A stretch of DNA of 64,000 bases from DAINPP01 sp963667315 (lineage in GTDB: Bacteria > Thermotogota > Thermotogae > MWEM01): NCBI GenBank assembly GCA_963667315.1, contig OY763325.1:2542001-2606000 (forward strand). Direction: 5' to 3'. Shown here piece after piece: positions 8,656 through 17,391 of this stretch (the first letter of the stretch is position 1; the number at the start of each line of letters is the position of its first letter). The notes beneath the pieces were generated by a model, which saw nothing but the letters and a program-made list of their open reading frames with translations, was not told where the DNA came from and did no database searches. Position numbers and translations under genes: made by a program.

Positions 8656-9269
8656 GAAAAATTTTTATAATAAAATATGGCCAACTGCGTCCGATCTCTC
8701 AGGAATAATTTTTCGAGGATCACACTGATATAATTCCGGACCGTTCCTTCGCTGAGATAGAGTCTGTTGGCTATTTCCTTATTACTCAACCCTTCCGCAA
8801 CCAGGGTCATGATTTCTTCTTCGCGTTCTGACAAATCAAACTGCGGTTTGTCTTTTTTCCCTTTTGACAACATCTCCGGAATACGTGAGACGATCTCGTC
8901 ACCGAAAATACTCTGTCCCTTTGCAACGGCGTTGATCGCGGGAATAATCGTCTCAAAATCCTGTTTAAGAATATAGCCCTTCGCCCCCATACCAAGAACT
9001 TTCACGATATACTCATCATCGTTGAAAGTCGTCAAAAAGAGGATACGTGCAGCCGGGTATCTTTTCAAAATTTCATCTCCCGCTTCAAGACCACTCATCT
9101 CTTTCATCCTGATATCCATTAGAAGGATATCGGAACGATAGGTTTCATAAAGCGCAATCGCATCCTCACCTGAATAGCCAACCGCTTCAACCGTTATCCC
9201 ACTGGATTCCACGATTCGCTTTAAGGCGGAACAGACGAGCTTATCATCGTCCACTATGATGATTGTCAT
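8652..9269 (-). CDS. NarL/FixJ-type response regulator
   Basis: The protein is 205 aa. The receiver domain has the acidic pocket (IVDDD), the phosphoacceptor Asp52 in LLMDIRM, a Thr in FLTTFNDD and the conserved Lys in GYILK. The C terminus is a LuxR-type helix-turn-helix (LSEREEEIMTLVAEGLSNKEIANRL is characteristic). It overlaps the kinase stop codon by 4 nt (ATGA), so the pair is translationally coupled. The likely target is the divergent ABC exporter operon at 10519-13773, whose upstream region carries inverted repeats. Confidence 0.92.
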   Translation of the reverse strand: MTIIIVDDDKLVCSALKRIVESSGITVEAVGYSGEDAIALYETYRSDILLMDIRMKEMSGLEAGDEILKRYPAARILFLTTFNDDEYIVKVLGMGAKGYILKQDFETIIPAINAVAKGQSIFGDEIVSRIPEMLSKGKKDKPQFDLSEREEEIMTLVAEGLSNKEIANRLYLSEGTVRNYISVILEKLFLRDRTQLAIFYYKNFS

Positions 9270-10336
9270 ACTTCATCCTCCTTTGGGATAGAGACAAACA
9301 CTTTAAATCCCATCTTGGTATCTATATTAAACGTTCCGCCGAGACTCTCAACTCGTGATTTGATATTGTTCAGTCCCATCCCTTTTTCAAAACTGTACTG
9401 TTTTGTTGTACCGTTATCAAAGACAATGACCTGGTAAATCCCCGGATGCTCTCTTACTACCAGTGAAACCTCCGTCGCATCGGAATGTCGTATGATATTT
9501 GAAAGGGATTCTCGCACGATTGCAACGATTGCATATTTTGCCTTTAGCGATTGTTTTTCTCCCATATCATAATCAAATTTGATTCTGCAGAATGAAAAAC
9601 CCCTGACAAGTTTTTCCAATTGATTATAGAGATCAATCGAATCATCATGTAAATCGTGAACACTTTTCCGAATACTGTTCATCCCACTGGTCAAGGTATC
9701 TTTCAGATCATTCAACAAGGCTTTTTCTTCCTCATCTTTAACCGTTGCCATAAGGGCACCCACCTGAAGAATCGAACTCGACATCACATGACCCACACTG
9801 TCGTGAATCTCTCTCGCGATACGATTTCTTTCGTTAAGCGTTGCGAGATTGATCTCATAATCCTGTTTTTCCATCAATTCCCTGTTTTTCAGTTCAAGAT
9901 TACGAGACAGTTCAACCATATCATCTCTTAAATTGATATACTCTTTTCTGAGATTTTCGATATGGACCGTGTGGTATTTAATGATATAAGATACAAAGCC
10001 AAGTGGAACCAGCATCGCCAACGCGCGGTCAGGACTCGCATGAAAATTCATCGCCAGGGGAATGACCATGCAAACGATGACCGGAAACTGTTTTTCCATA
10101 AAACAATCGTAGCAGATCAACGGAATGAAATACATCAAATCCGGAAAAAAAAGGCTTAGAATGGAAAAGGCTGCCACACCAACGGTTTTATGAACCGGTT
10201 TGTCAAAATAACTGTTCAGTGAACTGATGATGGTAACCAGAATCACCGGAACAACCATATAAACGGAACTTGAAAAAATCGCATAAACCACCAGACAAAC
10301 GGAGAGTATCCCCGCTTTATCAATCAGATTGCGCAT
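9266..10336 (-). CDS. Sensor histidine kinase (HisKA_3 type)
   Basis: The protein is 356 aa, with AGGGG 5 nt upstream of its ATG. About four N-terminal membrane segments (residues 5-120) lack a sizeable extracellular loop, as in intramembrane-sensing kinases. A short coiled coil leads to the HisKA_3 dimerisation motif NRIAREIHDSVGH with phosphorylated His178. The HATPase domain has an N box (IVRESLSNIIRHS) and G box (DNG and GMGLNNIKSR). Paired with the following response regulator and divergent from an ABC-2 exporter, the arrangement resembles envelope-stress or antimicrobial-sensing systems of Gram-positive bacteria. The signal is unknown. Confidence 0.9.
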   Translation of the reverse strand: MRNLIDKAGILSVCLVVYAIFSSSVYMVVPVILVTIISSLNSYFDKPVHKTVGVAAFSILSLFFPDLMYFIPLICYDCFMEKQFPVIVCMVIPLAMNFHASPDRALAMLVPLGFVSYIIKYHTVHIENLRKEYINLRDDMVELSRNLELKNRELMEKQDYEINLATLNERNRIAREIHDSVGHVMSSSILQVGALMATVKDEEEKALLNDLKDTLTSGMNSIRKSVHDLHDDSIDLYNQLEKLVRGFSFCRIKFDYDMGEKQSLKAKYAIVAIVRESLSNIIRHSDATEVSLVVREHPGIYQVIVFDNGTTKQYSFEKGMGLNNIKSRVESLGGTFNIDTKMGFKVFVSIPKEDEV

Positions 10337-10425
10337 GTTTCCCCTGCTTTCACATCAGATTAAATACCCCTGCTGAAAAATAGTGTATCACAGAAAGGCA
10401 TAAAGAAAAATCTCAGACTTAATTC

Positions 10426-10457
10426 ATGACATTTGTCATATCAGGTATCAACACCTG
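10426..10457 (+). promoter_or_regulatory. Inverted repeats, putative response-regulator operators
   Basis: ATGAC-N4-GTCAT (10426-10439) and CAGGT-N6-ACCTG (10442-10457) lie in the divergent region, upstream of a plausible -10 (TATACT, 10485-10490) for the ABC operon. The position, about 40-70 nt upstream of transcription, fits activation by the NarL-type regulator. No binding evidence exists beyond symmetry. Confidence 0.4.
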
Positions 10458-10518
10458 TCACTTATATTCATCATCACTTTCACCTATACTTGAATCAAAA
10501 GACAAGGAGGGAACAAAC

Positions 10519-11451
10519 ATGATGATTTCAGTCAGCAATCTGGTAAAAAGGTACGGTGATCTCGTGGCACTTGATCATCTGAATCTTGAAATAAAAGAAG
10601 GGGAAATTTTTGGCCTGCTGGGACCAAACGGCTCGGGAAAAACAACCGCAATCAACTGCATACTGGCACTCTTGAAATACGGAAAGGGAACCATTAAAGT
10701 CATGGGACAGAATATGTCTCCAAATGCCTATAAGGTTAAAAAGGATATCGGCATCATCACACAGGACGTTGCCGTCTTTGAAGAACTCACCGTTTCGGAA
10801 AACATCGATTATTTCTGTGGTCTGTACATTAAGGACAGAAAAAAAAGAAACGCCTTCGTGGAAGAGGCCATTGTCTTTACCGGTCTTGAGGATTACCGAA
10901 AATTTTATCCGAAAAAACTCAGCGGTGGTCTGAAAAGAAGATTGAATATCGCCTGCGGAATCGCACACAAACCGAAACTGATCATCCTGGATGAGCCGAC
11001 TGTAGCCGTGGATCCACAGAGCCGTAACCGGATACTTGAAGGGATAAAAGAATTGAATCAACAGGGATCAACGATCCTGTACACTTCCCATTATATGGAA
11101 GAAGTCGAGAGTATCTGTACACGTATCGCCATCATGGACAAAGGCAAGGTCATCGCGTCCGGAACTAATAATGAATTAAAAGCCATGATCAGTCTCGGTG
11201 AAAAGGTATCCGTTGAAATATTCCAACTCGAAAAAGAAACATTGGAACAGCTGAAAGCGTTGAAAGGGGTTCTTTCTGTTGATTATTCAGAGAACTTATT
11301 GACCGTCAAATCACAACGTGGCAGGAACAATCTCGTCCATGTACTGGATCATCTCAAGAAACAGAATATTTCATTCAACAAGATTTATTCTGAAATGCCA
11401 ACCTTAAACGATGTCTTTCTTGAAATAACCGGTAAGGAATTAAGGGATTAA
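10519..11451 (+). CDS. ABC-2 type exporter, ATP-binding protein
   Basis: The protein is 310 aa. AAGGAGG (10504-10510) sits 8 nt before the ATG at 10519, and an ATG at 10522 is equally close; an upstream in-frame ATG (10426) lacks a site. It has Walker A (GPNGSGKTT), Q-loop (TQDVAVFEEL), signature LSGGLKRRLN, Walker B (LIILDEPT), and an H-loop (YTSHYMEE), all intact. The C-terminal 90 residues form the extension common in drug or bacteriocin exporter ATPases. It is co-transcribed with two ABC-2 permeases, probably under the adjacent two-component system. Confidence 0.92.
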   Translation: MMISVSNLVKRYGDLVALDHLNLEIKEGEIFGLLGPNGSGKTTAINCILALLKYGKGTIKVMGQNMSPNAYKVKKDIGIITQDVAVFEELTVSENIDYFCGLYIKDRKKRNAFVEEAIVFTGLEDYRKFYPKKLSGGLKRRLNIACGIAHKPKLIILDEPTVAVDPQSRNRILEGIKELNQQGSTILYTSHYMEEVESICTRIAIMDKGKVIASGTNNELKAMISLGEKVSVEIFQLEKETLEQLKALKGVLSVDYSENLLTVKSQRGRNNLVHVLDHLKKQNISFNKIYSEMPTLNDVFLEITGKELRD

Positions 11452-11462
11452 GGTGATGATGG

Positions 11463-12611
11463 ATGTTCTTACACGCTTTTACCTATAACCTTAAAACCCT
11501 TCTGAGAAGTAAGGAAGGCGTCTTCTGGTCACTCCTGTTTCCGATACTTCTCAGTACCATGTTTTTCTTTGCCTTTGGAAATTTTGATACGGCGGGAAAT
11601 TTCCGAACCATTAATATTGCCGTCGTAGATGCAAATCAACTTCAGAAAGAGTCACAGTTTTATACGGTTTTATCCACCATATCCGATGTGGATGGTCAAA
11701 TATCTGAAGAAGACCTGTTTCACGCCGTTATCGTATCACAGGATGAAGCGGATGAATTGTTGAGGACCGGACGGATATCCGGATATATCACCTATACGGA
11801 TGACATACAGCTGGTCGTTTCCAGAACAGGGTTCAATCAGAGTATCCTCAAAGCCTTTCTGGATGAATACAAACAAACAACTTCTACGGTGAACACTATT
11901 ATAAAGGAAAATCCCGTTTCGATGTTTAAAACGGTCATGAACGCCATGAATCGAAGGGATTATTTCTCAAGAAGTTCGATTTCCTCTTCGGGTTCAGATG
12001 CAATCGTAAATTACTTTTACGCCCTTCTGGCCATGACATGCCTGATGGGATCAACCTCATCGGTTTTTGAGATCAACAAACTTCAGGCCAATCAGTCCAC
12101 ACTTGCGGCGAGGGTCAATGTCTCACCGATTCGAAAATTTAAACTGTTTCTGTACAACATCAGCGCCATGGTTCTCTTTCAGATCGTCGTTGTCCTTATC
12201 GTGCTCGCCTATGTGATGTTCGTACTCGGGATTGATTTTGGAACGAAATCCGCTTTTATCATTCTGACCTGCATCGTCGGAAGCGTTACAGGTGTCTTTT
12301 TCGGAACGGCAATCGGAACGATCGGGAAATCTGAAGGGTTGAAAATCGCACTCGCTGTGGGAGGAACACTGTTCAGCAGTTTTCTTGCCGGGCTCATGAC
12401 CACAAATGTCAAATATTTTATTCAGGAGAATATGCCCGTTGTCGGTTATCTAAGCCCTGCCAACCTGATAACAGATGCCTTTTACAGCCTTTATTATTAT
12501 GATGATTACTCCCGTTTCTCAATCAACATCTTATTATTATGTGCCATTTCACTGCTATTCTGTACGATCACATGCGTTGTTTTAAGGAGGAAGAATTATG
12601 CAAGTCTTTAA
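11463..12611 (+). CDS. ABC-2 type permease
   Basis: The protein is 382 aa. It has one N-terminal membrane helix (about 18-40), a large extracytoplasmic segment of about 170 residues, and five C-terminal helices, the classic ABC2_membrane_3 layout. The N-terminal signature is LLRSKEGVFWSLLFPIL. It begins 11 nt after the ATPase stop and overlaps the next permease by 14 nt. It most likely heterodimerises with the next gene product to export a lipid-like, peptide or drug substrate. Confidence 0.88.
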   Translation: MFLHAFTYNLKTLLRSKEGVFWSLLFPILLSTMFFFAFGNFDTAGNFRTINIAVVDANQLQKESQFYTVLSTISDVDGQISEEDLFHAVIVSQDEADELLRTGRISGYITYTDDIQLVVSRTGFNQSILKAFLDEYKQTTSTVNTIIKENPVSMFKTVMNAMNRRDYFSRSSISSSGSDAIVNYFYALLAMTCLMGSTSSVFEINKLQANQSTLAARVNVSPIRKFKLFLYNISAMVLFQIVVVLIVLAYVMFVLGIDFGTKSAFIILTCIVGSVTGVFFGTAIGTIGKSEGLKIALAVGGTLFSSFLAGLMTTNVKYFIQENMPVVGYLSPANLITDAFYSLYYYDDYSRFSINILLLCAISLLFCTITCVVLRRKNYASL

Positions 12612-13773
12612 AGCGTATTTCAGAATTGTCAAAAAAAACCTGCCCATGCTGATGCTCTACATGATTATATTCATGGCAGTTGCAATAGGAACAACGTCCT
12701 CTAATCAATCAAGAGGCATCTCAAATTTTACAGATGTCAAAAGCCGAATCGCACTCATTAATGAGGATATCGAATCTGATTTTTCTGAAGGACTGGCTGA
12801 CTATATCCGTAAGAATGCCCAGGTCTTTGATTTTGATAACGATGACGAAGAAGGGTTACGGGATGCCCTGTTTTTTGAAAAGATTCAATATATATTAAAG
12901 ATCCCCAAGGGATTTTCTGAGGATTTCATGAACGGAAAAGAAAGCAGACTGGAAGAAACAAGAGGCATCGATAACACATCGGGGATCTATATGGAAACCC
13001 TTCTGAACCAGTTCCTGAATATCGCCTCGCTTTACGCCGGGAACGGAATGGCTCTGACGCAGGCTCAAATCGTTGAAAAGACGATGAACACCCTGTCAAA
13101 AGAAACAACCGTTATCATGAAAAATTTTGATACCGGTTTGTCTGATGGCGCAAAAGTGTCTCAATTTTTCAACGCCGCCTCTTATTCCGTCATCATTATC
13201 ATGATCTTTGGAATTTCCACGTTTATGGTCATCTTCAACCGAAGTATCATCAAACATCGTACCCTCTGTTCACCTTTGAGTCAGAATCAGGTATCCATCC
13301 AGATTCTTCTGGCAAATCTTTGCCTCACAACAGCCATCTGGGCAATAACCATGTGTTGCGGACTTAGCCTGTACGGAACTGAACTGTTCACACTCAACGG
13401 ATTCCTGTGGGGGATAAACCTGTTCCTCTTTTCGATGGTATCCCTTGCCATCAGTTTCCTTGTTGGCAATGTCATCAAGAACAGACAGTCCATCAGTGCA
13501 ATCGCCAACACGATAGCCCTGGGATTCAGTTTTCTTTGCGGAGCATTTGTCCCGCAATATCTTCTGGGAAGCAAAGTGATTTCATTCGCACGTTTTCTGC
13601 CGACATACTGGTATATTAAAGCCAGTAATCAGATCGGCGATATCAAATCATTCAACGGCGAAATCGCCAATGACATCCTTATCGCCTTCCTGATCCAACT
13701 GGGGTTTTTCGCTGCGATTCTGACAATCTCGCTTGTTATCAGCAAACAACGACGTGTGGAGTCTCTTGCGTAG
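12598..13773 (+). CDS. ABC-2 type permease, second subunit
   Basis: The protein is 391 aa, with AAGGAGG upstream of the ATG. The topology matches its neighbour: one helix near residues 15-35, an extracytoplasmic domain, then five helices from about 195. The FSFLCGAFVPQYLLGS region near the end is typical of the family. It overlaps the preceding permease by 14 nt, so the two are translationally coupled. It is the last gene before a strong bidirectional terminator. Confidence 0.87.
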   Translation: MQVFKAYFRIVKKNLPMLMLYMIIFMAVAIGTTSSNQSRGISNFTDVKSRIALINEDIESDFSEGLADYIRKNAQVFDFDNDDEEGLRDALFFEKIQYILKIPKGFSEDFMNGKESRLEETRGIDNTSGIYMETLLNQFLNIASLYAGNGMALTQAQIVEKTMNTLSKETTVIMKNFDTGLSDGAKVSQFFNAASYSVIIIMIFGISTFMVIFNRSIIKHRTLCSPLSQNQVSIQILLANLCLTTAIWAITMCCGLSLYGTELFTLNGFLWGINLFLFSMVSLAISFLVGNVIKNRQSISAIANTIALGFSFLCGAFVPQYLLGSKVISFARFLPTYWYIKASNQIGDIKSFNGEIANDILIAFLIQLGFFAAILTISLVISKQRRVESLA

Positions 13774-13816
13774 CATTTGAAGTATTCCTTTTACCAAAAT
13801 TAATGCTAATGAATGC

Positions 13817-13855
13817 AAAAAAAGCCCCCCGGTATTAAAACCGGGGGGCTTTTTT
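13817..13855. terminator. Strong bidirectional terminator
   Basis: A GC-rich stem, AGCCCCCCGG (13823-13832) with CCGGGGGGCT (13841-13850), is flanked by A and T tracts on both sides. It ends the ABC operon on the plus strand and the phage tail operon on the minus strand. It also marks the left limit of the phage-derived block. Confidence 0.9.
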
Positions 13856-13864
13856 CTAAATCAT

Positions 13865-14026
13865 CTATTTATCCCATCTGTTAAAGGCTTCATTCAAAAC
13901 ATCACGTGCTATTTTTTCACTTTCCCGTGAAACTGAAAATTGATGTTCGATCTTTTTCCACTGGCTATCACTCGTTGTTTCCGACAATTTTATCAGAAAG
14001 ATCTGTAACAGTTCCTCCAGTTTCAT
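13865..14026 (-). CDS. Small protein at the end of the tail operon
   Basis: The protein is 53 aa from the ATG at 14026 (MKLEELLQIF...). A longer form from a TTG at 14062 is possible, and neither start has a strong ribosome-binding site. It is charged and probably helical. It overlaps the 3' end of the preceding gene in another frame. Its family is unknown. It is the last ORF of the phage-derived operon and could contribute to lysis or regulation, but nothing in it shows this. Confidence 0.4.
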   Translation of the reverse strand: MKLEELLQIFLIKLSETTSDSQWKKIEHQFSVSRESEKIARDVLNEAFNRWDK

Positions 14027-14297
14027 TGGTGTTAGTCTTATCACCCTCTCGAAACGAATCAAGCTCTATCATATCATCTGCAATATCCACCAGACTCTTT
14101 CCGATCGCTTTCACCTGCCTCCACATTTCATCGGAAGCATTATCACCCAAAAATTTTTCCGAGTAAAAATCCGCTTTCCTCGCATTTGTCTCTAACAGTA
14201 AATCAAATTTTTTTAGAATATCCCGGACAAACCTCCAGATAACAGCGCCAAAGGCCGCAAATATTCCCGAAATGATTAACGGTAACCAGTTTTCCAT
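13968..14297 (-). CDS. Small membrane protein of the phage-derived block
   Basis: The protein is 109 aa, preceded by AAGGAGG. An N-terminal transmembrane helix (about residues 5-27) is followed by a helical charged domain. Its size, single helix and place after the tail genes are compatible with a holin or spanin-like lysis accessory. No family signature supports that firmly. No endolysin-like gene was found nearby. Confidence 0.55.
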   Translation of the reverse strand: MENWLPLIISGIFAAFGAVIWRFVRDILKKFDLLLETNARKADFYSEKFLGDNASDEMWRQVKAIGKSLVDIADDMIELDSFREGDKTNTNETGGTVTDLSDKIVGNNE

Positions 14298-14309
14298 ATT
14301 TTTTCCTCC

Positions 14310-14663
14310 TTATTTAACAAAATAAATACCTATGACAGTAGCAATGACTGTCCCAACTATCTTTAAAACTTCAATTAACGTATTTCCCTTTGTTTTTTCC
14401 CTTTGTATGTTTAACTGGAACATCTGTGTCCCGGTTGCTTTAAACATCTCAAGAATCTGATTGACAACAAGTGTAATAAACTCATTCCGCCAGCCGTTAT
14501 CAATGTGCTGCCGTAAAGCCTTAACCTCTTTATCCGTTTCAGCCTGTTTCGAAACCAGATCCTGAACCATTGCCTTCAATTCATCATGATTCTGATCCTG
14601 TTTTCCGTCTCTCCTTTCACTCTTTTTCTTTTTCGACTCGAATTTAAAGCCTGTTTCACCCAT
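14310..14663 (-). CDS. Coiled-coil protein with C-terminal membrane anchor (XhlA/holin-like)
   Basis: The protein is 117 aa. A very basic N terminus (KFESKKKKSERR) leads into a heptad-patterned segment (about residues 27-60) and a single C-terminal transmembrane helix (IGTVIATVIGIYFV region). This layout resembles the phage haemolysin XhlA/holin-accessory group, which sits after tail genes in Gram-positive prophages. Its position between the tail hub and another small membrane protein fits. The identity is inferred from architecture only. Confidence 0.5.
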   Translation of the reverse strand: MGETGFKFESKKKKSERRDGKQDQNHDELKAMVQDLVSKQAETDKEVKALRQHIDNGWRNEFITLVVNQILEMFKATGTQMFQLNIQREKTKGNTLIEVLKIVGTVIATVIGIYFVK

Positions 14664-14675
14664 TAAATCACCACT

Positions 14676-17066
14676 CTACTTCGGACTGAGTACAACATCC
14701 TCTACCAGATTATCTGGATCGTAGAATTTGATTGTCTTTCGTGCATCATTCTCATACTTATAATCAAAATACTTATAATTATCATAAGTAGAAAATTTGT
14801 ATGCCACAGCTTCTATATATGAATTGTTACTATTATTTCGAAGAACAACTGTTTTTAATGTGGTTAGACCTGAAGTTTGAAAACAAATTGAGGTATAAGT
14901 TTCGTTTAATTCGTAATGCTCTGAATCAAAACTCGGTATGCTTCCATTTGAAACAGTTTGAATGTTGATAGTTTTTATTGAATCTGAACCTGAAGATGGT
15001 AAAGGGCAAGTCATCATAATCCCTCTACCTAATCTCTTGTTCACATCCTGAAAGATTTTAAAACGAAATCGACCTTGTAGTGGTTCATAATTTACTGGTT
15101 GAAGACTTAGTGTATCAATTACCACATATAACTCAGAAGCATTATAATTCTTATCATTTATTAATCGGTATTCTCCGAAACCTGCTTTAAATCCAGAAAG
15201 AATACACTTACAATTAATCAATGTTTCTCCTCCCTCGTTATATACAGTAAAAGAACATTTAAAATTAGACCAGTAGCCAGTAAGTGGTTCACTGTACTCT
15301 CCAACATATCCATTATCTGATTTTCGGTAGAATTTAGCTGTAAAACCACCTAATATTCTCCCATTATTTGAGTTCGTAGTTACATCTGCAGGATTTGGAT
15401 AAAATATTCTGGAATATTCCCCAAACGAAGGAGAATTTGCCAAAACAGAATCAGAAAGCCTTATTCCAATATCAGAAATTGCCAAGGGAGGCTCACCAGC
15501 ATAAGCTTCAAATTCAAACATACCTCTTTGTCTGTTGAAAGCCAAGTATTTAGCAGTATTTGTAGTTCCTTTCATGTATACGGGCTCGATTTCAACATCG
15601 TAATTTTCTATTTTTTTAGTTGTAGGAATCTCTACTAATTGAATTGTATTTTCCGGTGTATCCAAATTAGGGTGTTTCCTCTCGAAAGTCGTAATAAGTT
15701 TTTTCTGAGTTTTATCTAAAATATCTCCCGATTTCATCTTCTCAATATAATCAAAAGTAGTATCAGATGATCTTGCAGTGTACCCTTCAAAATCCCATTT
15801 ATTCCTCCCCATATTCCATACAGTGGAGAAAATATCTATTTTAAATGGTTCTATATTAACGATCGTATTGTCTTTCACTAATGAGGATTCAGCTTTTAAA
15901 TTCATCATATCTACAAAACTTATAGCCGGATCAACTACTGTAAATTTATGCTTTTCAGCCTTCTTTGATGCAAGCCAGGCAAGTGTACTTTTATGCCAGT
16001 CTAATTCAGTGGAAATGATGGCACTTGAAATTTCCTTTGATCTTTTAAAATCATTATCTGAAACATCAATAGTTTCCGACATATCATCCTGTTTGATAGC
16101 CGTCCCATATATTCTGAAATCGTATATGTCTCCACCAATCAAACTATTTTCACAAAGGAATTTCATCTGCATCTTGTATGGGTCATTCAACGTTCCATAA
16201 TTTGCATCACTTGTATCAGCTGTTCTAATATTACTTCTCCAGGTAGCCTCGTCAATAACCACATCCCGGGCATCAAAGGAATGATCAGTCACCTTTATAA
16301 CAGGATTCTCAAACTCAACATAATAAATCGTATTATCATCTTCAGGATAACCGGGATGTTTCACACTGAAAACATCCTCATATGAAGCTCCTCTGAAAAC
16401 AAGAGAATCCTGAATCTGTTTCTTTTCCTTGAATTTGAGCGTAAAGGTGTTGTACTGTCTTGGAAGATCGGATATTTCATGAGTGGAAATTTGATCTTCT
16501 GTTAAAGACATAAGTGGCTGAGAAGAATAAGTTTTAAGTGAAGCGAATTGAAATCTGATTTTCTCACCTTTCGTTATTGTATCCGTTATATCCGAAAAAA
16601 CTCTTCCCTGAACACTTTCTGCAATTTCTCTCAGAACATCTGACAGTTTTCTATCATCTTCAACAAAATAAAAAGGAACATGTGGATCATCAGCGCTGTC
16701 CGGAACAATATCACAGAGTTCAAAGTCAGCTTTATCCGCTACCCATTGACAAACCTCAGAAAGAGGAACATCCACAAAAACAACAGCAGGCAAAGGCATA
16801 TCCTTCTTGAAATAGATGGCATCCTTTGCAACAATTCTCTTTTTACTGCTGTCTTTCGTATCTGTAATCTTTTCAACGATGAAATACAGCTTTCTATCAT
16901 CTGTTGTTATTTCAAGATTATCCCCTCTTGAGACCACAACTGCTTTATCCTTGTAAAAATCGAGTACCGCCTCAGAATGCCCAATGGCCCCTTCCGGTCT
17001 GTCAAATTTAATTCGCCCGTCCAGAAAATAACGGGAGACATCCGTCTCGTTTATTTTAATGGTCAT
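14676..17066 (-). CDS. Phage tail hub/fibre-type protein
   Basis: The protein is 796 aa from the ATG at 17066. GAGGGTGG lies just upstream, while an in-frame GTG at 17117 has no site. Residues 1-300 (DVSRYFLDGRIKF, then DVPLSEVCQWVADKADFEL and LREIAESVQGRVF) have the pattern of tail-hub or baseplate proteins, with the repeated oligomerisation-like segments of that group. Residues 300-790 are beta-rich and low in recognisable motifs, as expected for a tail-tip or receptor-binding region. It comes after the tape measure and a 111-aa protein in the tail operon, the canonical order for distal tail components. It overlaps the upstream gene by 11 nt. Confidence 0.65.
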   Translation of the reverse strand: MTIKINETDVSRYFLDGRIKFDRPEGAIGHSEAVLDFYKDKAVVVSRGDNLEITTDDRKLYFIVEKITDTKDSSKKRIVAKDAIYFKKDMPLPAVVFVDVPLSEVCQWVADKADFELCDIVPDSADDPHVPFYFVEDDRKLSDVLREIAESVQGRVFSDITDTITKGEKIRFQFASLKTYSSQPLMSLTEDQISTHEISDLPRQYNTFTLKFKEKKQIQDSLVFRGASYEDVFSVKHPGYPEDDNTIYYVEFENPVIKVTDHSFDARDVVIDEATWRSNIRTADTSDANYGTLNDPYKMQMKFLCENSLIGGDIYDFRIYGTAIKQDDMSETIDVSDNDFKRSKEISSAIISTELDWHKSTLAWLASKKAEKHKFTVVDPAISFVDMMNLKAESSLVKDNTIVNIEPFKIDIFSTVWNMGRNKWDFEGYTARSSDTTFDYIEKMKSGDILDKTQKKLITTFERKHPNLDTPENTIQLVEIPTTKKIENYDVEIEPVYMKGTTNTAKYLAFNRQRGMFEFEAYAGEPPLAISDIGIRLSDSVLANSPSFGEYSRIFYPNPADVTTNSNNGRILGGFTAKFYRKSDNGYVGEYSEPLTGYWSNFKCSFTVYNEGGETLINCKCILSGFKAGFGEYRLINDKNYNASELYVVIDTLSLQPVNYEPLQGRFRFKIFQDVNKRLGRGIMMTCPLPSSGSDSIKTINIQTVSNGSIPSFDSEHYELNETYTSICFQTSGLTTLKTVVLRNNSNNSYIEAVAYKFSTYDNYKYFDYKYENDARKTIKFYDPDNLVEDVVLSPK

Positions 17067-17391
17067 CGGACCACCCTCTGAACATAAACGAAGCGGTATA
17101 CGCTTCAACCCCGGCAATTCTCTGACATTTCAGATTCTGAATATAACCGCTGAACGCATTATTTTGAAGATCCACAAAAGAAACAGTCCCTTCAGCTTCA
17201 AGCGCTTCCAGGACTGACTTTTCGTTTTCATCTATCACAACATTAATGTTGAATCTTTTCCGTACCTTCTTTACCTCTCTGTATATCACTCCGGTATAGG
17301 ATTCATTTTCGATGACCTTCACATCCGAATCCTCTTCATACTTGTCCGGCATGAGCATAATCCTATTCGAGAGTCCATAAATTTTTATCAT
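17056..17391 (-). CDS. Small tail protein between tape measure and hub
   Basis: The protein is 111 aa, with GAGGTGG 4 nt from the ATG. It overlaps the tape-measure stop by 4 nt (ATGA) and the hub start by 11 nt, so translation is coupled through all three. It is mostly beta and ends SFMFRGWSDDH. By position it is a distal-tail or tail-terminator-like component. I cannot assign a family from sequence alone. Confidence 0.55.
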   Translation of the reverse strand: MIKIYGLSNRIMLMPDKYEEDSDVKVIENESYTGVIYREVKKVRKRFNINVVIDENEKSVLEALEAEGTVSFVDLQNNAFSGYIQNLKCQRIAGVEAYTASFMFRGWSDDH

